Assembly: GCF_013167215.1 (NCBI RefSeq)
Contig: NZ_JABJWY010000037.1
Span: 260,050-324,049 of the forward strand
DNA length: 64,000 nucleotides
Direction: 5' to 3'
Source: Sphingobacterium prati
GTDB lineage: Bacteria; Bacteroidota; Bacteroidia; Sphingobacteriales; Sphingobacteriaceae
A program made the position numbers and the translations under genes. Numbering within the stretch: position 1 is the first letter of the stretch; each line of letters opens with the position of its first letter. This document shows, in pieces, positions 34,077 to 43,510 of this stretch. The notes under the pieces are model-generated. The model saw only the letters and a list, made by a program, of their open reading frames with translations. It did no database searches and was not told the origin of the DNA.

Positions 34077-35564
34077 CTAGTATCCGGGGTTCTGCTGTTC
34101 CTTCAATGTCGGATTGGCATTGATTTCGGATTGAGGGATTGGCAGGATATATTTTTCAAAAGTTCGGTCAATTTCCTTCGGACGGGTTTTGATCGTTAAC
34201 CCTTGAAAGTCATCATTGAATATGATTTTCTTATTGAGCCGGATCATATCCCAGTATCGATGCCCTTCACCGAACAGCTCTTTGCTTTTTTCATTGAGTA
34301 TGGCATCTTCGTTGACCGTGGCCGAAGAGAACGCAGGACGGTTCGGAGAGCGTTTACTGATAGCATTTAATAATTCTGCCGATTTTGCGGGATCTGCGCT
34401 TGGCTTTTTTAATGCCGCCTCTGCAGCAATGAGGTAAATTTCAGAAAGCCTGATTACTTTGATATTCACGGCCGTATTATTTGTGTTTCCTTTGTCCCCA
34501 AGTGAATTTAGTGGTAAGGAGGTATTGGTATTTACACTACCTAGATTTTTATAAACGGCTCCCATACGTGTTGCCGAACTTTCGTCTCTTCCCAAAATTG
34601 CCCAGCGCACATCATTGTTATCTTCTTTCATGCGATTGAGGTAATAATCACTTGCGTAGAACATTCCACCCTGTCCACCCGTTCTTCTCATCAGGTAATA
34701 ACCCAAGCTTGCTGTGCCTAAGTCAGCTTCGCCTTCGTTAATGCCAAGTTCATAGATAGACTCTGTGCCATACATGCTCGCCCAGGAAGACGCCCATTTC
34801 TCATTCTCATACAATTTATAGGTACCGCTTGTGATCACCTCATTTGCTTTTGAATAAGCATTTTCATAATCTGCCATTGTCAAATAAACCCTGCTTTGTA
34901 TCGCTAAGTTCGCATAATAATTGATATAGCCGTTGTCAATAGCTTTATTTGCTCCAAGCAGCTCTTGGCCAGTTTTGAGATCTTTTAGAATCTGGGTGTA
35001 GACTTCCGCTACAGTTGCTCTGGCTGGTTTATTGTTATAGGATGCTGGACTGATAACGATGGGAACCCCCAGAGAAGCTTTATCCTGTGTATATGATTTT
35101 CCGTATAAACGTACGAGGTCAAAATAGAATAGAGCCCGTAAAGTAAGTAACTGCCCCTGTGCATTTGTATATTGCGCTTTGGAATCTGTAGCTACTTGGT
35201 CAATTTTTTCTAATACGTCATTTGTCTGGGCGATACAATAATAAATCTGTGACCAGAAGCCCGAAAAGTTGTTTGTTTCCGCATCTTGATTAAATGAATA
35301 CAGTTGGTCAAGTCCTCTTCCTTGGGAATAAACCGTTAGATCGCCACCCTTGACCTCGCCATACAGTTCAAAATTTCGACCGTAATAACTTGATGAAGCG
35401 ATCAGTCTGCTTAGCCCATTGATTCTATTGCGGGCATCACTGGCCCCATTAAGTGCTGTCCCTGCATCGATGGAATTGCCCGGCTCAACGTCTAGAAAAT
35501 CCTTGCAGCTGCTGAAGGATGTTAATAAGGCCGCGGCTATAATAGATATTTTAAATATTTTCAT
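34077..35564 (-). CDS. SusD/RagB family nutrient-binding lipoprotein
   Basis: 495 residues with lipobox SFSSC (Cys20). SusD fold features: TPR-like helices (QLLTLRALFYFDLVRLYG), the conserved ALLNAISKR-type helix (SAELLNAISKRSPNRP) and the family hallmark NEKSKELFGEGHRYWDMIRL followed by the terminal ILPIPQSEINANPTLKEQQNPGY. It caps the SusC porin encoded immediately upstream on the same strand (18-base gap) and binds the substrate outside the cell. Because the pair is flanked on both sides by peptidoglycan-peptide enzymes, the cargo may be muropeptides or peptides rather than glycan (inference). Confidence 0.95.
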   Translation of the reverse strand: MKIFKISIIAAALLTSFSSCKDFLDVEPGNSIDAGTALNGASDARNRINGLSRLIASSSYYGRNFELYGEVKGGDLTVYSQGRGLDQLYSFNQDAETNNFSGFWSQIYYCIAQTNDVLEKIDQVATDSKAQYTNAQGQLLTLRALFYFDLVRLYGKSYTQDKASLGVPIVISPASYNNKPARATVAEVYTQILKDLKTGQELLGANKAIDNGYINYYANLAIQSRVYLTMADYENAYSKANEVITSGTYKLYENEKWASSWASMYGTESIYELGINEGEADLGTASLGYYLMRRTGGQGGMFYASDYYLNRMKEDNNDVRWAILGRDESSATRMGAVYKNLGSVNTNTSLPLNSLGDKGNTNNTAVNIKVIRLSEIYLIAAEAALKKPSADPAKSAELLNAISKRSPNRPAFSSATVNEDAILNEKSKELFGEGHRYWDMIRLNKKIIFNDDFQGLTIKTRPKEIDRTFEKYILPIPQSEINANPTLKEQQNPGY

Positions 35565-35582
35565 TGTTTAAAAGATTATGGA

Positions 35583-38500
35583 TTAAAAACCCAGTTCTAT
35601 ACCAAATGTGTAGGTTTTGCCGAGAGGAGTTTCCCAACCACGTGTTGCATATTGTCCAACTTCAGGATCGGCGATTTTATACTTGGATGCAGTCAATAAA
35701 TTAGTTCCATTGAAATATACACGCGCATTGCTAAATCCTATTTTGTTCAAAACAGTTTTAGGCAACCTGTAACCAAAATTGATGTTTTTTAATCGGAGGA
35801 ATGAAGCATCGTGTAATTGTCTGGAGCTATATTTTTGAGGGTCAGTCAAGTCGTTTCCGTCTAATTTCGGTAAGGTTCCGGATGTATTGTTTTCGGTCCA
35901 CATATGTTCAAAAGCATATTCCGAGCGAATTCTTTCCCAGTAATAACCATCATCAGCTACATCTTTAAACGCTCCATCATATAATTTACCGCCAAGTTTG
36001 TATATAAAATTGAACCCAAGATTGAAGTTTTTGTACTCAAAATCAGTATTTATACCGCCGCTAACATTCGGAATACCATTTCCGATGATTGTATAATCGG
36101 CTTGATTAAAGTCATAAGTTGCTTTTCGACCATTATAATCAAATATACCGGAACCCGTGTTGCTGTTATTGGTATAATAGACGTTTTTGCCATTGGTCGC
36201 GTCAACGCCTGCCCATTCGTAACCATAAAACGCGAGTGTCGACTGCCCTTCTCTATAAATAAATTGCGCACGGGCATCACCGCTCCCTTTCGTATCATTT
36301 CCCACTGAGCCAGTAGGATCATACCAGATAATATCCTGGTTGTCATTTAGCTTTTGGACTTTTGAATTTATGAAAGCTGCATTTACATTGGCACTCCATC
36401 TAAAATCATCTTTTTTGATAATGTCACCTGCTAATTCAATTTCGATTCCTTTGTTATTGATCTGTCCTACGTTTCTCAATACCGTGCTGAATCCAGTTGT
36501 TTGTGACGTTGGGACGTCCTGTAATAGGTTTTTGGAGGTACGATTGAAATATTCTACTGACCCCGTGATTCTGTTGTTTAAGAATCCAAATTCCAGTCCG
36601 GCATTGGTGGTATAAGAGGTTTCCCAGGTAATATCCGGGTCTGGGTTAGAGACAAGGTTACCTCCCGGTTGTCCTTTATAATTGAAGTTGTTAAAGGATA
36701 CAAGCCTTCTCCATCCAAAATTGTCCGTTGGTAAGGTTCCGTTGACACCGTAGGAGGCCTTCAGACGCAATGTACTGATTGCATCGTTTTCACGCAAGGA
36801 AGGAAGGCTTTTCAGGCTATAAGCACCCGATATCGACCAAAAATCTCCCCATCGGTTTTTCGGACCTAGTTTTGAAGAACCATCACGACGATAGGAAGCC
36901 GCTAAAAAATAAGTGTTGTCATAATTGTATTCCGCCCTTCCGAGGAATGACATCAGGTTATAACCCCAGCTATACGCATTGGCTTCAAACTTACCCGCCG
37001 AAGAAATGTAAGGAAGCTCGGCAGAACCCAAACCACGACCAGTTGTACGCATAAAATCTGTCTTATTTTTTTCAGCCTCAAATCCGGCAAGTAAGTTTAG
37101 ATTGTGCTTATCAAAAGATTTATTATAATTTACAGTACTTGAACTCACCAATTTCAGCATATTGGTGTTAAATTGGTGCACTACACCACCATCGCTGATA
37201 CCATTGAAATGTTTAGCGCTATAATATAGATAGTCCTTCATGTCCGTATAATCATACGAGAATACAGTTTTTGCGGTCAATTCAGGAAGAATCATCCAGG
37301 TTAGGTTGCTGATAACACCCAGCTTATTTGTTTTTGAGTTGTTATCCCATTGCTGATCATAATAATCTGCATTGTAGGCATAGCTACCATAGCGGTCTGT
37401 CCAGGCTTCACCCGTTTTATAGTTTGTAGGCCAGTATAATGGCCAAAGGAGATTTCTGGATTGTAGAAAATAGTTCGATCCTGTATTGCGGGTGTCGTTA
37501 AAACCTTTTTTCTTGTTGTGACCGATATTGATATTCGTTCCAAATTCAAGGTTATCAACGATTTTTTGCGTTAGATTGAGACGACCTGAAATACGTTCGA
37601 ACTCATTAACCTTAATTCTACTTTTATCTGTGGTGTAACCTAAAGAGGAAAAGTATTTCGTTGACTCAGTTCCCCCTGAAAGTGAAAGATTGTTGTCCTG
37701 ATAGATCCCCGTGCGAAACAGCGCTTTATCCCAATCGTAATATTTTCCTTCACGGTTTTCAATTCCATCAGTCATTCCCAAAATGCTAACATTGCTCATT
37801 CTTAGGGGATCATTGACTTCAAATCGATAACCATGTCTGTTAAATTTGTTATTTAGCTGTCCAAGGGCGTAAATACTGGCATCCCCATCGGTATAATTTA
37901 CACCAGTTTTTGGATTGACGTTTGACGTGCGGTAATCATGAAATATCTGATACAGCATATTAACTTGATCCTGAGGCGAAGCTGTTTCGTAATTGTCTGT
38001 TGCCCAGGTTGGCGTAAAGCCGATGGAACTTTTAAAATTGACCGCAGGTTTTCCCGTTTTGCCCTTTTTTGTCGTTATTAAGATGACACCATTTGCTGCT
38101 CTGGAACCGTATAGGGAGGAGGCCGCCGCATCTTTTAGTACAGTAATCGTTTCAATGTCATCAGGATTGAGATTTCCCATAACATTGTTTGATGTGTAGA
38201 TGTAGTCCCCCATTTGGCCTCCCGAGCCGGAATTGGCAGGAACACCATCTATGACATAGAGCGGTTCGTTCGAAGCATTCATAGAGCCTACGCCCCGGAT
38301 ACGAATGCTAGGTGTTGAGCCTGCCTGTCCAGAGGGAGTAGAAACTGTCAGACCTGCAACGCGCCCACTTAGGGCACTTTCAAATGAGGTTGTAGGAACG
38401 TTATCTATGTCTTTGGCTTTTACTGTTGCCGCAGATCCAGTATATGTACTTTTTTTTGCCGTACCATAAGCGACAACCATGACCTCATCTAAAGCCTGTT

Positions 38501-38795
38501 CGCCACTTGTAAGAGTAATACTAATCGTTTTTCGTCCATTGATCTGAATCTCCTGTGCTTTATAGCCGACAGCAGATAGCATTAGTGTAGCATTTGAATT
38601 TGCATTAAGGGTGAATAAGCCTTGTTCATTGGTCGATGTCCCTTGGCTGGATCCTTTGACATTTATGGTAACTCCACTGACGGGATTACCATTGCTGTCT
38701 GTGATTTTCCCAGCAATCTGAATCTGTTGTGCATATAAAGACTGCATCGAACTACAGGCTATGAGACACAACGTTGTGAGCACATGTTGTTTCAT
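35583..38795 (-). CDS. SusC/RagA family TonB-linked outer membrane transporter
   Basis: 1070 residues. Signal peptide (ending SLYAQQ), carboxypeptidase-regulatory-like domain (~25-105: IAGKITDSNGNPVSGVTINV), TonB-box region (LDEVMVVAYGTAKKS), plug (~120-240: NASNEPLYVIDGVPANSG and SLYGSRAANGVILITTKKGK) and a barrel ending with TFGIELGF. No STN domain, so it is a plain SusC transporter. It imports a substrate across the outer membrane with the SusD partner. Encoded first in a two-gene operon; an AT-rich hairpin with a TnnTTTG-like box lies upstream (38864-38915). No sigma/anti-sigma or hybrid kinase regulator is next to it. Confidence 0.96.
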   Translation of the reverse strand: MKQHVLTTLCLIACSSMQSLYAQQIQIAGKITDSNGNPVSGVTINVKGSSQGTSTNEQGLFTLNANSNATLMLSAVGYKAQEIQINGRKTISITLTSGEQALDEVMVVAYGTAKKSTYTGSAATVKAKDIDNVPTTSFESALSGRVAGLTVSTPSGQAGSTPSIRIRGVGSMNASNEPLYVIDGVPANSGSGGQMGDYIYTSNNVMGNLNPDDIETITVLKDAAASSLYGSRAANGVILITTKKGKTGKPAVNFKSSIGFTPTWATDNYETASPQDQVNMLYQIFHDYRTSNVNPKTGVNYTDGDASIYALGQLNNKFNRHGYRFEVNDPLRMSNVSILGMTDGIENREGKYYDWDKALFRTGIYQDNNLSLSGGTESTKYFSSLGYTTDKSRIKVNEFERISGRLNLTQKIVDNLEFGTNINIGHNKKKGFNDTRNTGSNYFLQSRNLLWPLYWPTNYKTGEAWTDRYGSYAYNADYYDQQWDNNSKTNKLGVISNLTWMILPELTAKTVFSYDYTDMKDYLYYSAKHFNGISDGGVVHQFNTNMLKLVSSSTVNYNKSFDKHNLNLLAGFEAEKNKTDFMRTTGRGLGSAELPYISSAGKFEANAYSWGYNLMSFLGRAEYNYDNTYFLAASYRRDGSSKLGPKNRWGDFWSISGAYSLKSLPSLRENDAISTLRLKASYGVNGTLPTDNFGWRRLVSFNNFNYKGQPGGNLVSNPDPDITWETSYTTNAGLEFGFLNNRITGSVEYFNRTSKNLLQDVPTSQTTGFSTVLRNVGQINNKGIEIELAGDIIKKDDFRWSANVNAAFINSKVQKLNDNQDIIWYDPTGSVGNDTKGSGDARAQFIYREGQSTLAFYGYEWAGVDATNGKNVYYTNNSNTGSGIFDYNGRKATYDFNQADYTIIGNGIPNVSGGINTDFEYKNFNLGFNFIYKLGGKLYDGAFKDVADDGYYWERIRSEYAFEHMWTENNTSGTLPKLDGNDLTDPQKYSSRQLHDASFLRLKNINFGYRLPKTVLNKIGFSNARVYFNGTNLLTASKYKIADPEVGQYATRGWETPLGKTYTFGIELGF

Positions 38796-38869
38796 AAGAG
38801 TTTGAATTGATTAATTTAGTTTGTTAATATGTTGGTTTTATCAGTTGTTGATCTCAACACCGACAAAGG

Positions 38870-38915
38870 TTCAATGCAATGTTCTTCTTATAAGACAAAA
38901 AAACATTGCATTGAA
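38870..38915 (-). terminator. Hairpin between the epimerase and SusC genes (terminator or operator)
   Basis: Perfect 14-bp inverted repeat TTCAATGCAATGTT (38870-38883) / AACATTGCATTGAA (38902-38915) with an 18-base loop that contains an A7 run (T7 on the minus strand). It begins 8 bases beyond the epimerase stop. A box AACCTTTG (minus, 38864-38871) overlaps its edge, so it might also control the SusC promoter. Confidence 0.6.
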
Positions 38916-38922
38916 TATAATC

Positions 38923-39981
38923 TTATTTTCTTAAAATTCCAATTCCCGGACGGTTCGGTAAGATGCAGTTGCCATCGATTACCGTCATGCCATCAAAGAT
39001 ATCGTTATCGATCAGGAGTGCCCCATCTAAATCTGCCCAATCGGTTAGTGGTGCCAATTGTGCCGCTGCACTGATGGCACATGAAGTTTCGGTCATACAG
39101 CCGATCATTACTTTCATTTCAAGGGAACGCGCAAGTTCGGCCATCCGCTTGGCTTCACGCATACCGGTACATTTCATCAGCTTGATATTGATGCCGCTGT
39201 AGACACCTTTTAAGCCAGGTACATCAGCCAATCGTTGACATCCTTCGTCAGCAATAGTGGGTATTGGACTATGTGCCGTCAGCCAGGCATTATCGTCAAT
39301 TTGTTCTTTGGGCATCGGTTGTTCGAGGAAAGCGACGTTTCGCTCGGCCAGCCAATGTGCCATTTCCAATGCCTGTTCCCGAGTTTTCCAGCCCTGATTG
39401 ACATCGGCACATAAAGGACGATCAGTCACCTGGCGAATGGTGTCAATAATCATTTTATCGGTATCCAGTCCCAATTTTACTTTTAGAATCTTAAACTGAT
39501 CTGCTTCAGCGACTTTTTTGCGGATCATATCCTCCGTGTCGATGCCGATTGTATAAGAAGTTGGCGGGATAAGATCCGGATTTAACCCCCATATTTTATA
39601 GAAAGGCTGGCCCATAACCTTACCAAGCACATCATGCAGGGCGATATCTATCGCCGCTTTTGCGGCTGTATTCTTTGTTGCTATTTGATCTACATAGTGC
39701 AGGATTTCTTCGGTCTGGAAAGGGGAGTTGAATGCTGATAAATCAATTTGATTTAAGAAAGCAATAACACTTTCCTGTGACTCACCAAGGTAGGGTGGCA
39801 TGCTGGCCTCACCGTAACCGATAACACCTTCGTACTCCAACTCGGTCAATACAACAGGTGTTGTGTTTCGGCTGTAGGAAGCGACGGTAAAAACATGGCG
39901 CAGTGTTAGCGTATATGGACGAAACCTTAACTTAAAGGTCCCAAAGTCCTTGCTGATCCATTCAGATTGATTGCTCATCAT
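38923..39981 (-). CDS. Dipeptide epimerase (L-Ala-D/L-Glu epimerase), enolase superfamily
   Basis: 352 residues. Enolase-superfamily layout of the muconate-lactonising/epimerase branch: K-x-K (Lys167, Lys169 in ILKVKLGL), metal ligands Asp193 (CADVNQG), Glu220 (FLEQP) and Asp245 (IADEG), and the second-base Lys267 (GINIKLMK). These fit the L-Ala-D/L-Glu epimerases that interconvert L-Ala-D-Glu from peptidoglycan to L-Ala-L-Glu, allowing ordinary peptidases to finish its breakdown. The start may be ATG 39981 or the next ATG at 39978. It begins three bases after the NlpC/P60 gene on the same strand, an obvious operon. Cytoplasmic. Confidence 0.9.
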   Translation of the reverse strand: MMSNQSEWISKDFGTFKLRFRPYTLTLRHVFTVASYSRNTTPVVLTELEYEGVIGYGEASMPPYLGESQESVIAFLNQIDLSAFNSPFQTEEILHYVDQIATKNTAAKAAIDIALHDVLGKVMGQPFYKIWGLNPDLIPPTSYTIGIDTEDMIRKKVAEADQFKILKVKLGLDTDKMIIDTIRQVTDRPLCADVNQGWKTREQALEMAHWLAERNVAFLEQPMPKEQIDDNAWLTAHSPIPTIADEGCQRLADVPGLKGVYSGINIKLMKCTGMREAKRMAELARSLEMKVMIGCMTETSCAISAAAQLAPLTDWADLDGALLIDNDIFDGMTVIDGNCILPNRPGIGILRK

Positions 39982-39984
39982 GGT

Positions 39985-41211
39985 TTATTTGTTGATATAG
40001 TAATTACTTTCAGCGATTTTTTGAATTGCAGGATCCTTGGCACCTAAATAACGACGGGCAGCAACAACGGTACGTGTCTGAAAATCGTCGTAATCAGCAG
40101 CATCTTTTAACATGCTGTTAATGCGAACCAATCCTGCAGCATGGATAAAGGTGCCATTGCCAATATAGAGCGCTACATGGGTTACACGCGCGTTGGGATT
40201 ACTATTTTTGCCAGCTGCAAAGAAGAGTAAATCTGCAGGTTTCAGGTTTTTGAGCGCTTTGTCAGGGTCAAAATGCCCCTCGCTATCCAAGATATCTATC
40301 TTTTCGCCCGCTAAAACCTGCTGTGATGCATCTCTAGGGATAACGAAGCCATTCATAAAGAAGCTTGTCTTGGTAAATCCGCTACAATCGACCCCTTTGA
40401 CCGATGTGCCCCCCCACAAATAAGGTAGTCCCAACATGGTCTTTGCACTTGCGATAATATCGTCAGCGGTAGGATTACGTGTATCCAGCCAATTTTTTAA
40501 CGTTAGGCCTTCAGATTTCTTGATATAACCTTTGCGGCCATCGGGGTAAGCGATTTCATAAAAACTGCCTTTGTGCCCAGTTAATTTCAAGATATCTCCG
40601 TATACAAGATCCGATACCCGTTGGCTTTTTTCATTGGGTTCGGAATAAGATTTTCCGAATTCAGTGGTGTAGATCAACTTTTCTGATTGTCTCCAGTTGT
40701 CAATCTCGGTCTGGTCCATGACAGTTATTGAAGATGCTGGCACCCAGGCAATATAACCATCAGGTGTACGTACCCGGTATTCACCGCTTTTCTTCTGTAG
40801 CAGATCTACTTGTGTGCCCAATAAAACTTGGCTTGTCAGTTCTGCGGCATTATCCGGGGAGGTACGCATGTTGGCAACTGAAAGTCTGATTACTCCCACA
40901 GTTTTGCCATCAACACTAGCGTCTGGTAAAAGTTGAACTTGGATATTCGCGGATATTTCTTTTGCTTTTTGTTCCAGAACAAATTTAGCATCTTTTTCGG
41001 TTGTTTCGAGAATATATATATTTTGGGGAACATCCGCTTTTTGAATAGCCACAATTTTCGTTCTCCGATCAGGTGCAAATTCACGTTTTACGTTTTCTTG
41101 CAATTCTTTGATTTTGAAATAAGTGGTGGAATCTACTTGCTGTGCATGGCCATGACTTGTGCCAATAAGACTTGCACATGCTAAAATAGCGAATTTTAGT
41201 GTGTTTTTCAT
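39985..41211 (-). CDS. NlpC/P60 endopeptidase with SH3 domains (YkfC-like)
   Basis: 408 residues. Signal peptide (about 1-24, ending GHAQQ), two bacterial SH3-like domains (~100-165 and ~175-235), and a C-terminal NlpC/P60 Cys peptidase with Cys276 (GVDCSGF), His345 (THVALYIG) and His357 (FIHAAG). The family cuts the gamma-D-Glu-diaminopimelate bond, yielding L-Ala-D-Glu from murein peptides; the SH3 domains restrict it to free peptides. The product feeds the epimerase encoded directly downstream (3-base gap). A minus-strand promoter-like TTG-N21-TATCTTTA lies at 41229-41260. Confidence 0.92.
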   Translation of the reverse strand: MKNTLKFAILACASLIGTSHGHAQQVDSTTYFKIKELQENVKREFAPDRRTKIVAIQKADVPQNIYILETTEKDAKFVLEQKAKEISANIQVQLLPDASVDGKTVGVIRLSVANMRTSPDNAAELTSQVLLGTQVDLLQKKSGEYRVRTPDGYIAWVPASSITVMDQTEIDNWRQSEKLIYTTEFGKSYSEPNEKSQRVSDLVYGDILKLTGHKGSFYEIAYPDGRKGYIKKSEGLTLKNWLDTRNPTADDIIASAKTMLGLPYLWGGTSVKGVDCSGFTKTSFFMNGFVIPRDASQQVLAGEKIDILDSEGHFDPDKALKNLKPADLLFFAAGKNSNPNARVTHVALYIGNGTFIHAAGLVRINSMLKDAADYDDFQTRTVVAARRYLGAKDPAIQKIAESNYYINK

Positions 41212-41228
41212 GCTGATTAGTTTGTTTC

Positions 41229-41260
41229 TAAAGATAGGATTAATTCACAATATAAATCAA
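41229..41260 (-). promoter_or_regulatory. Promoter-like element of the NlpC/P60-epimerase operon
   Basis: On the minus strand TTG (41258-41260), 21-base spacer, TATCTTTA (41229-41236); one mismatch to TAnnTTTG. Confidence 0.5.
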
Positions 41261-41533
41261 TGTTTGTTGTCGATTTTTAAGTGATTCGAGTATTGTGTTG
41301 CTAAAAAACGAACCTTTGGGCTTAATTTTAATTAATTTGTCTATTTGCTAAAACCATTTTGTATTATTGCTTATTGATCGCAAAACCACTGATTGTTTTT
41401 GAATCTCATTGCTAAAAAAGCAGGTTGGCGATTGTGAACTGTGGTAACGAGTTTAAAAAAAACAAATTATTCATGCTTGTAAAATGCCGGATGGTGGAGG
41501 CAAACAGGTTATTAAAAGACAAATAGTTTATAT
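41261..41533. other. Divergent intergenic region upstream of the asparaginase-like gene
   Basis: AT-rich spacer between divergent genes; 322 bases separate the two start codons in total. No clear plus-strand -33/-7 pair, repeat or RNA gene was found. Confidence 0.4.
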
Positions 41534-42562
41534 ATGAGTTCTAGACGTAATTTTATTAAGCAAGGTTTTATGGCTGCTACAGCTATAGGTACCCTGAGTG
41601 CATTTGATACAAAAGGGCTGACGATTGCATCCAATGATGAGGTGAAAAAATATCCGATTGTCATATCAACCTGGGATTTTGGGATAGCGGCAAATAAAGC
41701 GGCCTGGGAGATCTTATCGAAAGGTGGAAAAGCTCTTGATGCTGTTGAACAGGGGGTACGGGTACCCGAAGCAGACTTAAAAAATATGACCGTAGGCAAA
41801 GGCGGCTACCCAGATCGTGATGGACATGTGACCCTAGATGCCTGTATTATGGATGCTGATGGTAATTGTGGTGCTGTGGCTGGTATGGAAAAAATCGGAC
41901 ATCCGATATCGGTGGCCCGCTTGGTTATGGAAAAAACTCCACATGTCATGCTTGTCGGTGAAGGTGCATTGCAATTTGCGTTGGAAAACGGTTTTCAAGA
42001 AGAGAATTTATTGACGCCCGAGGGAGAGAAAGCCTGGAAGGAGTGGTTAAAGGAGAAGAAATACAAGCCAGTCGTTAATATCGAAAATAAAACTTTTGCT
42101 GCGGAGCGCCTGCCGGGCAACCAATACAATCACGATACCATTGGTATGTTAGCCTTGGACGCCAATGGCAATATATCGGGAGCTTGTACAACAAGTGGAA
42201 TGGCATTTAAAATGCATGGACGGGTGGGAGATAGCCCGATCATCGGAGCTGGATTGTATGTTGACAATGAAGTTGGTGGGGCTACGTCGACTGGGGTAGG
42301 TGAAGAAGTTATCCGTAATGTAGGCAGCTTTTTGGTGGTCGAATTAATGCGTCAAGGTTATTCCCCTGAAGATGCTTGTAAGGAAGCTGTGATGCGTATT
42401 GTGAAGAAAAAGCCTGCAATTGCCAAAGAGATACAAGTTGGATTTTTGGCGATTAACAAGAAGGGTGAATATGGAGCCTACGCATTGCAGGAGGGATTCT
42501 CTTATGCCGTTTGCGATAGTAAACAGCAAGATTTATTGATCAAGGGAAAACATTATTATTAA
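41534..42562 (+). CDS. N4-(beta-N-acetylglucosaminyl)-L-asparaginase / Ntn-hydrolase of the asparaginase-2 family
   Basis: 342 residues. Twin-arginine-type export signal (SSRRNFIKQGFMAATAIG), so probably folded before export to the periplasm. Self-cleavage site at the N-terminal nucleophile Thr202 in NHDTIGMLALD, followed by the CTTSGMAFKMHGRVGDSPI substrate region, as in glycosylasparaginases. It hydrolyses the GlcNAc-Asn bond of N-linked glycopeptides or related beta-aspartyl amides. It is divergent from the NlpC/P60 operon; whether it belongs to the peptide-utilisation group is inferred from position only. Signature residues look intact. Confidence 0.9.
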   Translation: MSSRRNFIKQGFMAATAIGTLSAFDTKGLTIASNDEVKKYPIVISTWDFGIAANKAAWEILSKGGKALDAVEQGVRVPEADLKNMTVGKGGYPDRDGHVTLDACIMDADGNCGAVAGMEKIGHPISVARLVMEKTPHVMLVGEGALQFALENGFQEENLLTPEGEKAWKEWLKEKKYKPVVNIENKTFAAERLPGNQYNHDTIGMLALDANGNISGACTTSGMAFKMHGRVGDSPIIGAGLYVDNEVGGATSTGVGEEVIRNVGSFLVVELMRQGYSPEDACKEAVMRIVKKKPAIAKEIQVGFLAINKKGEYGAYALQEGFSYAVCDSKQQDLLIKGKHYY

Positions 42563-42635
42563 TAATTAGAATTAGGTGTGAGATTTTAGATAAGAGATTT
42601 GAGACAAAGGATTAAGGTTTGAAAAAAAACGATGG

Positions 42636-42831
42636 CGAGTATGCTAACGCTTATAAAAACCAAAGTCTAAATACTTATTACTAAATATAGAATACGTGTT
42701 TAAATTTGAGTATTAAATTTAATATTGATTATCTTTGTGTGAGTGTTGTAGAAGTAAAAAAATAATATAACGAGCATGCCTAGGGCTTATAAAATTAAAG
42801 TCTAAATACTCAATACTCATTACTAAATACT
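42636..42831 (+). repeat. Imperfect direct repeat flanking the msrA promoter
   Basis: Copy 1 (42636-~42692) and copy 2 (42771-~42831) share GCTTATAAAA, AAAGTCTAAATACT and ATTACTAAATA in the same order, 135 bases apart; copy 2 has an extra ~8 bases. Copy 1 lies upstream of the -33 box, copy 2 in the leader just before the msrA ATG. Confidence 0.65.
42705..42737 (+). promoter_or_regulatory. Promoter of msrA
   Basis: TTTG (42705-42708), 21-base spacer, TATCTTTG (42730-42737), a full match to the Bacteroidota consensus. The leader to the ATG is about 95 bases and contains the second direct-repeat copy. Confidence 0.75.
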
Positions 42832-42840
42832 ATAAAAAAT

Positions 42841-43356
42841 ATGAAAGCAACATTTGGAGGTGGATGTTTTTGGTGTACGGAAGTGATCTTCCAAAATACC
42901 GAAGGAGTGACATCCGTATTGCCCGGATATATGGGAGGTCATGTAGACCATCCTACTTATGAGCAGGTATGTACAGGTACAACCGATCACGTAGAAGTGG
43001 TGGAGTTGGAGTATGACGATGAGTTGGTCAATTACGAGGATCTGTTGAAAATTTTCTTCAAAACACATAATCCGACAACATTGAACCGTCAGGGTAATGA
43101 TGTGGGTACGCAGTATCGTTCTGTAGTCTTCTATCATAACGAAGAGCAGGAGATCTTAGCGAAAAATTTTATTGATGAGTTGGAAAACGAGGATATCTAT
43201 GAAGATCCAATTGTAACAGCGGTAGAACCGGCGTCAACATTTTGGCTGGCCGAAGATTATCATCATAATTATTTTAATGATCATCCTGAGAATCCGTTCT
43301 GTTCGGTGGTCATTGCGCCGAAACTCCAAAAATTCTTAAAAGAATTTAAAGCCTAA
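42841..43356 (+). CDS. msrA: Peptide-methionine (S)-S-oxide reductase
   Basis: 171 residues, start ATG at 42841. Active site GGGCFWCTE (Cys at about position 10) and YMGGHVDHPTYEQV are the MsrA hallmarks, as is THNPTTLNRQGNDVGTQYRS. It reduces the S-form of methionine sulfoxide in oxidised proteins using thioredoxin. No signal peptide, so cytoplasmic. Monocistronic, with its own promoter and a bidirectional terminator shared with parC. Confidence 0.96.
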   Translation: MKATFGGGCFWCTEVIFQNTEGVTSVLPGYMGGHVDHPTYEQVCTGTTDHVEVVELEYDDELVNYEDLLKIFFKTHNPTTLNRQGNDVGTQYRSVVFYHNEEQEILAKNFIDELENEDIYEDPIVTAVEPASTFWLAEDYHHNYFNDHPENPFCSVVIAPKLQKFLKEFKA

Positions 43357-43450
43357 ATTAAGGTTTTATATGGGGAGCTTTGTGTCAAATGCGGAGAAGA
43401 TGACGCATTGTTTATGAGAAGGGCGGGAGCAATCTCGGATCAATAATAGA

Positions 43451-43484
43451 AAAGGCTCGAATATCATATTCGAGCCTTTTTTTA
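43451..43484. terminator. Bidirectional terminator between msrA and parC
   Basis: AAAGGCTCGAATAT (43451-43464) and ATATTCGAGCCTTT (43466-43479) form a near-continuous palindrome followed by TTTT; A-run on the left serves the minus strand. Confidence 0.9.
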
Positions 43485-43510
43485 TTCGTATTACTTATTG
43501 AAAAATGCTG

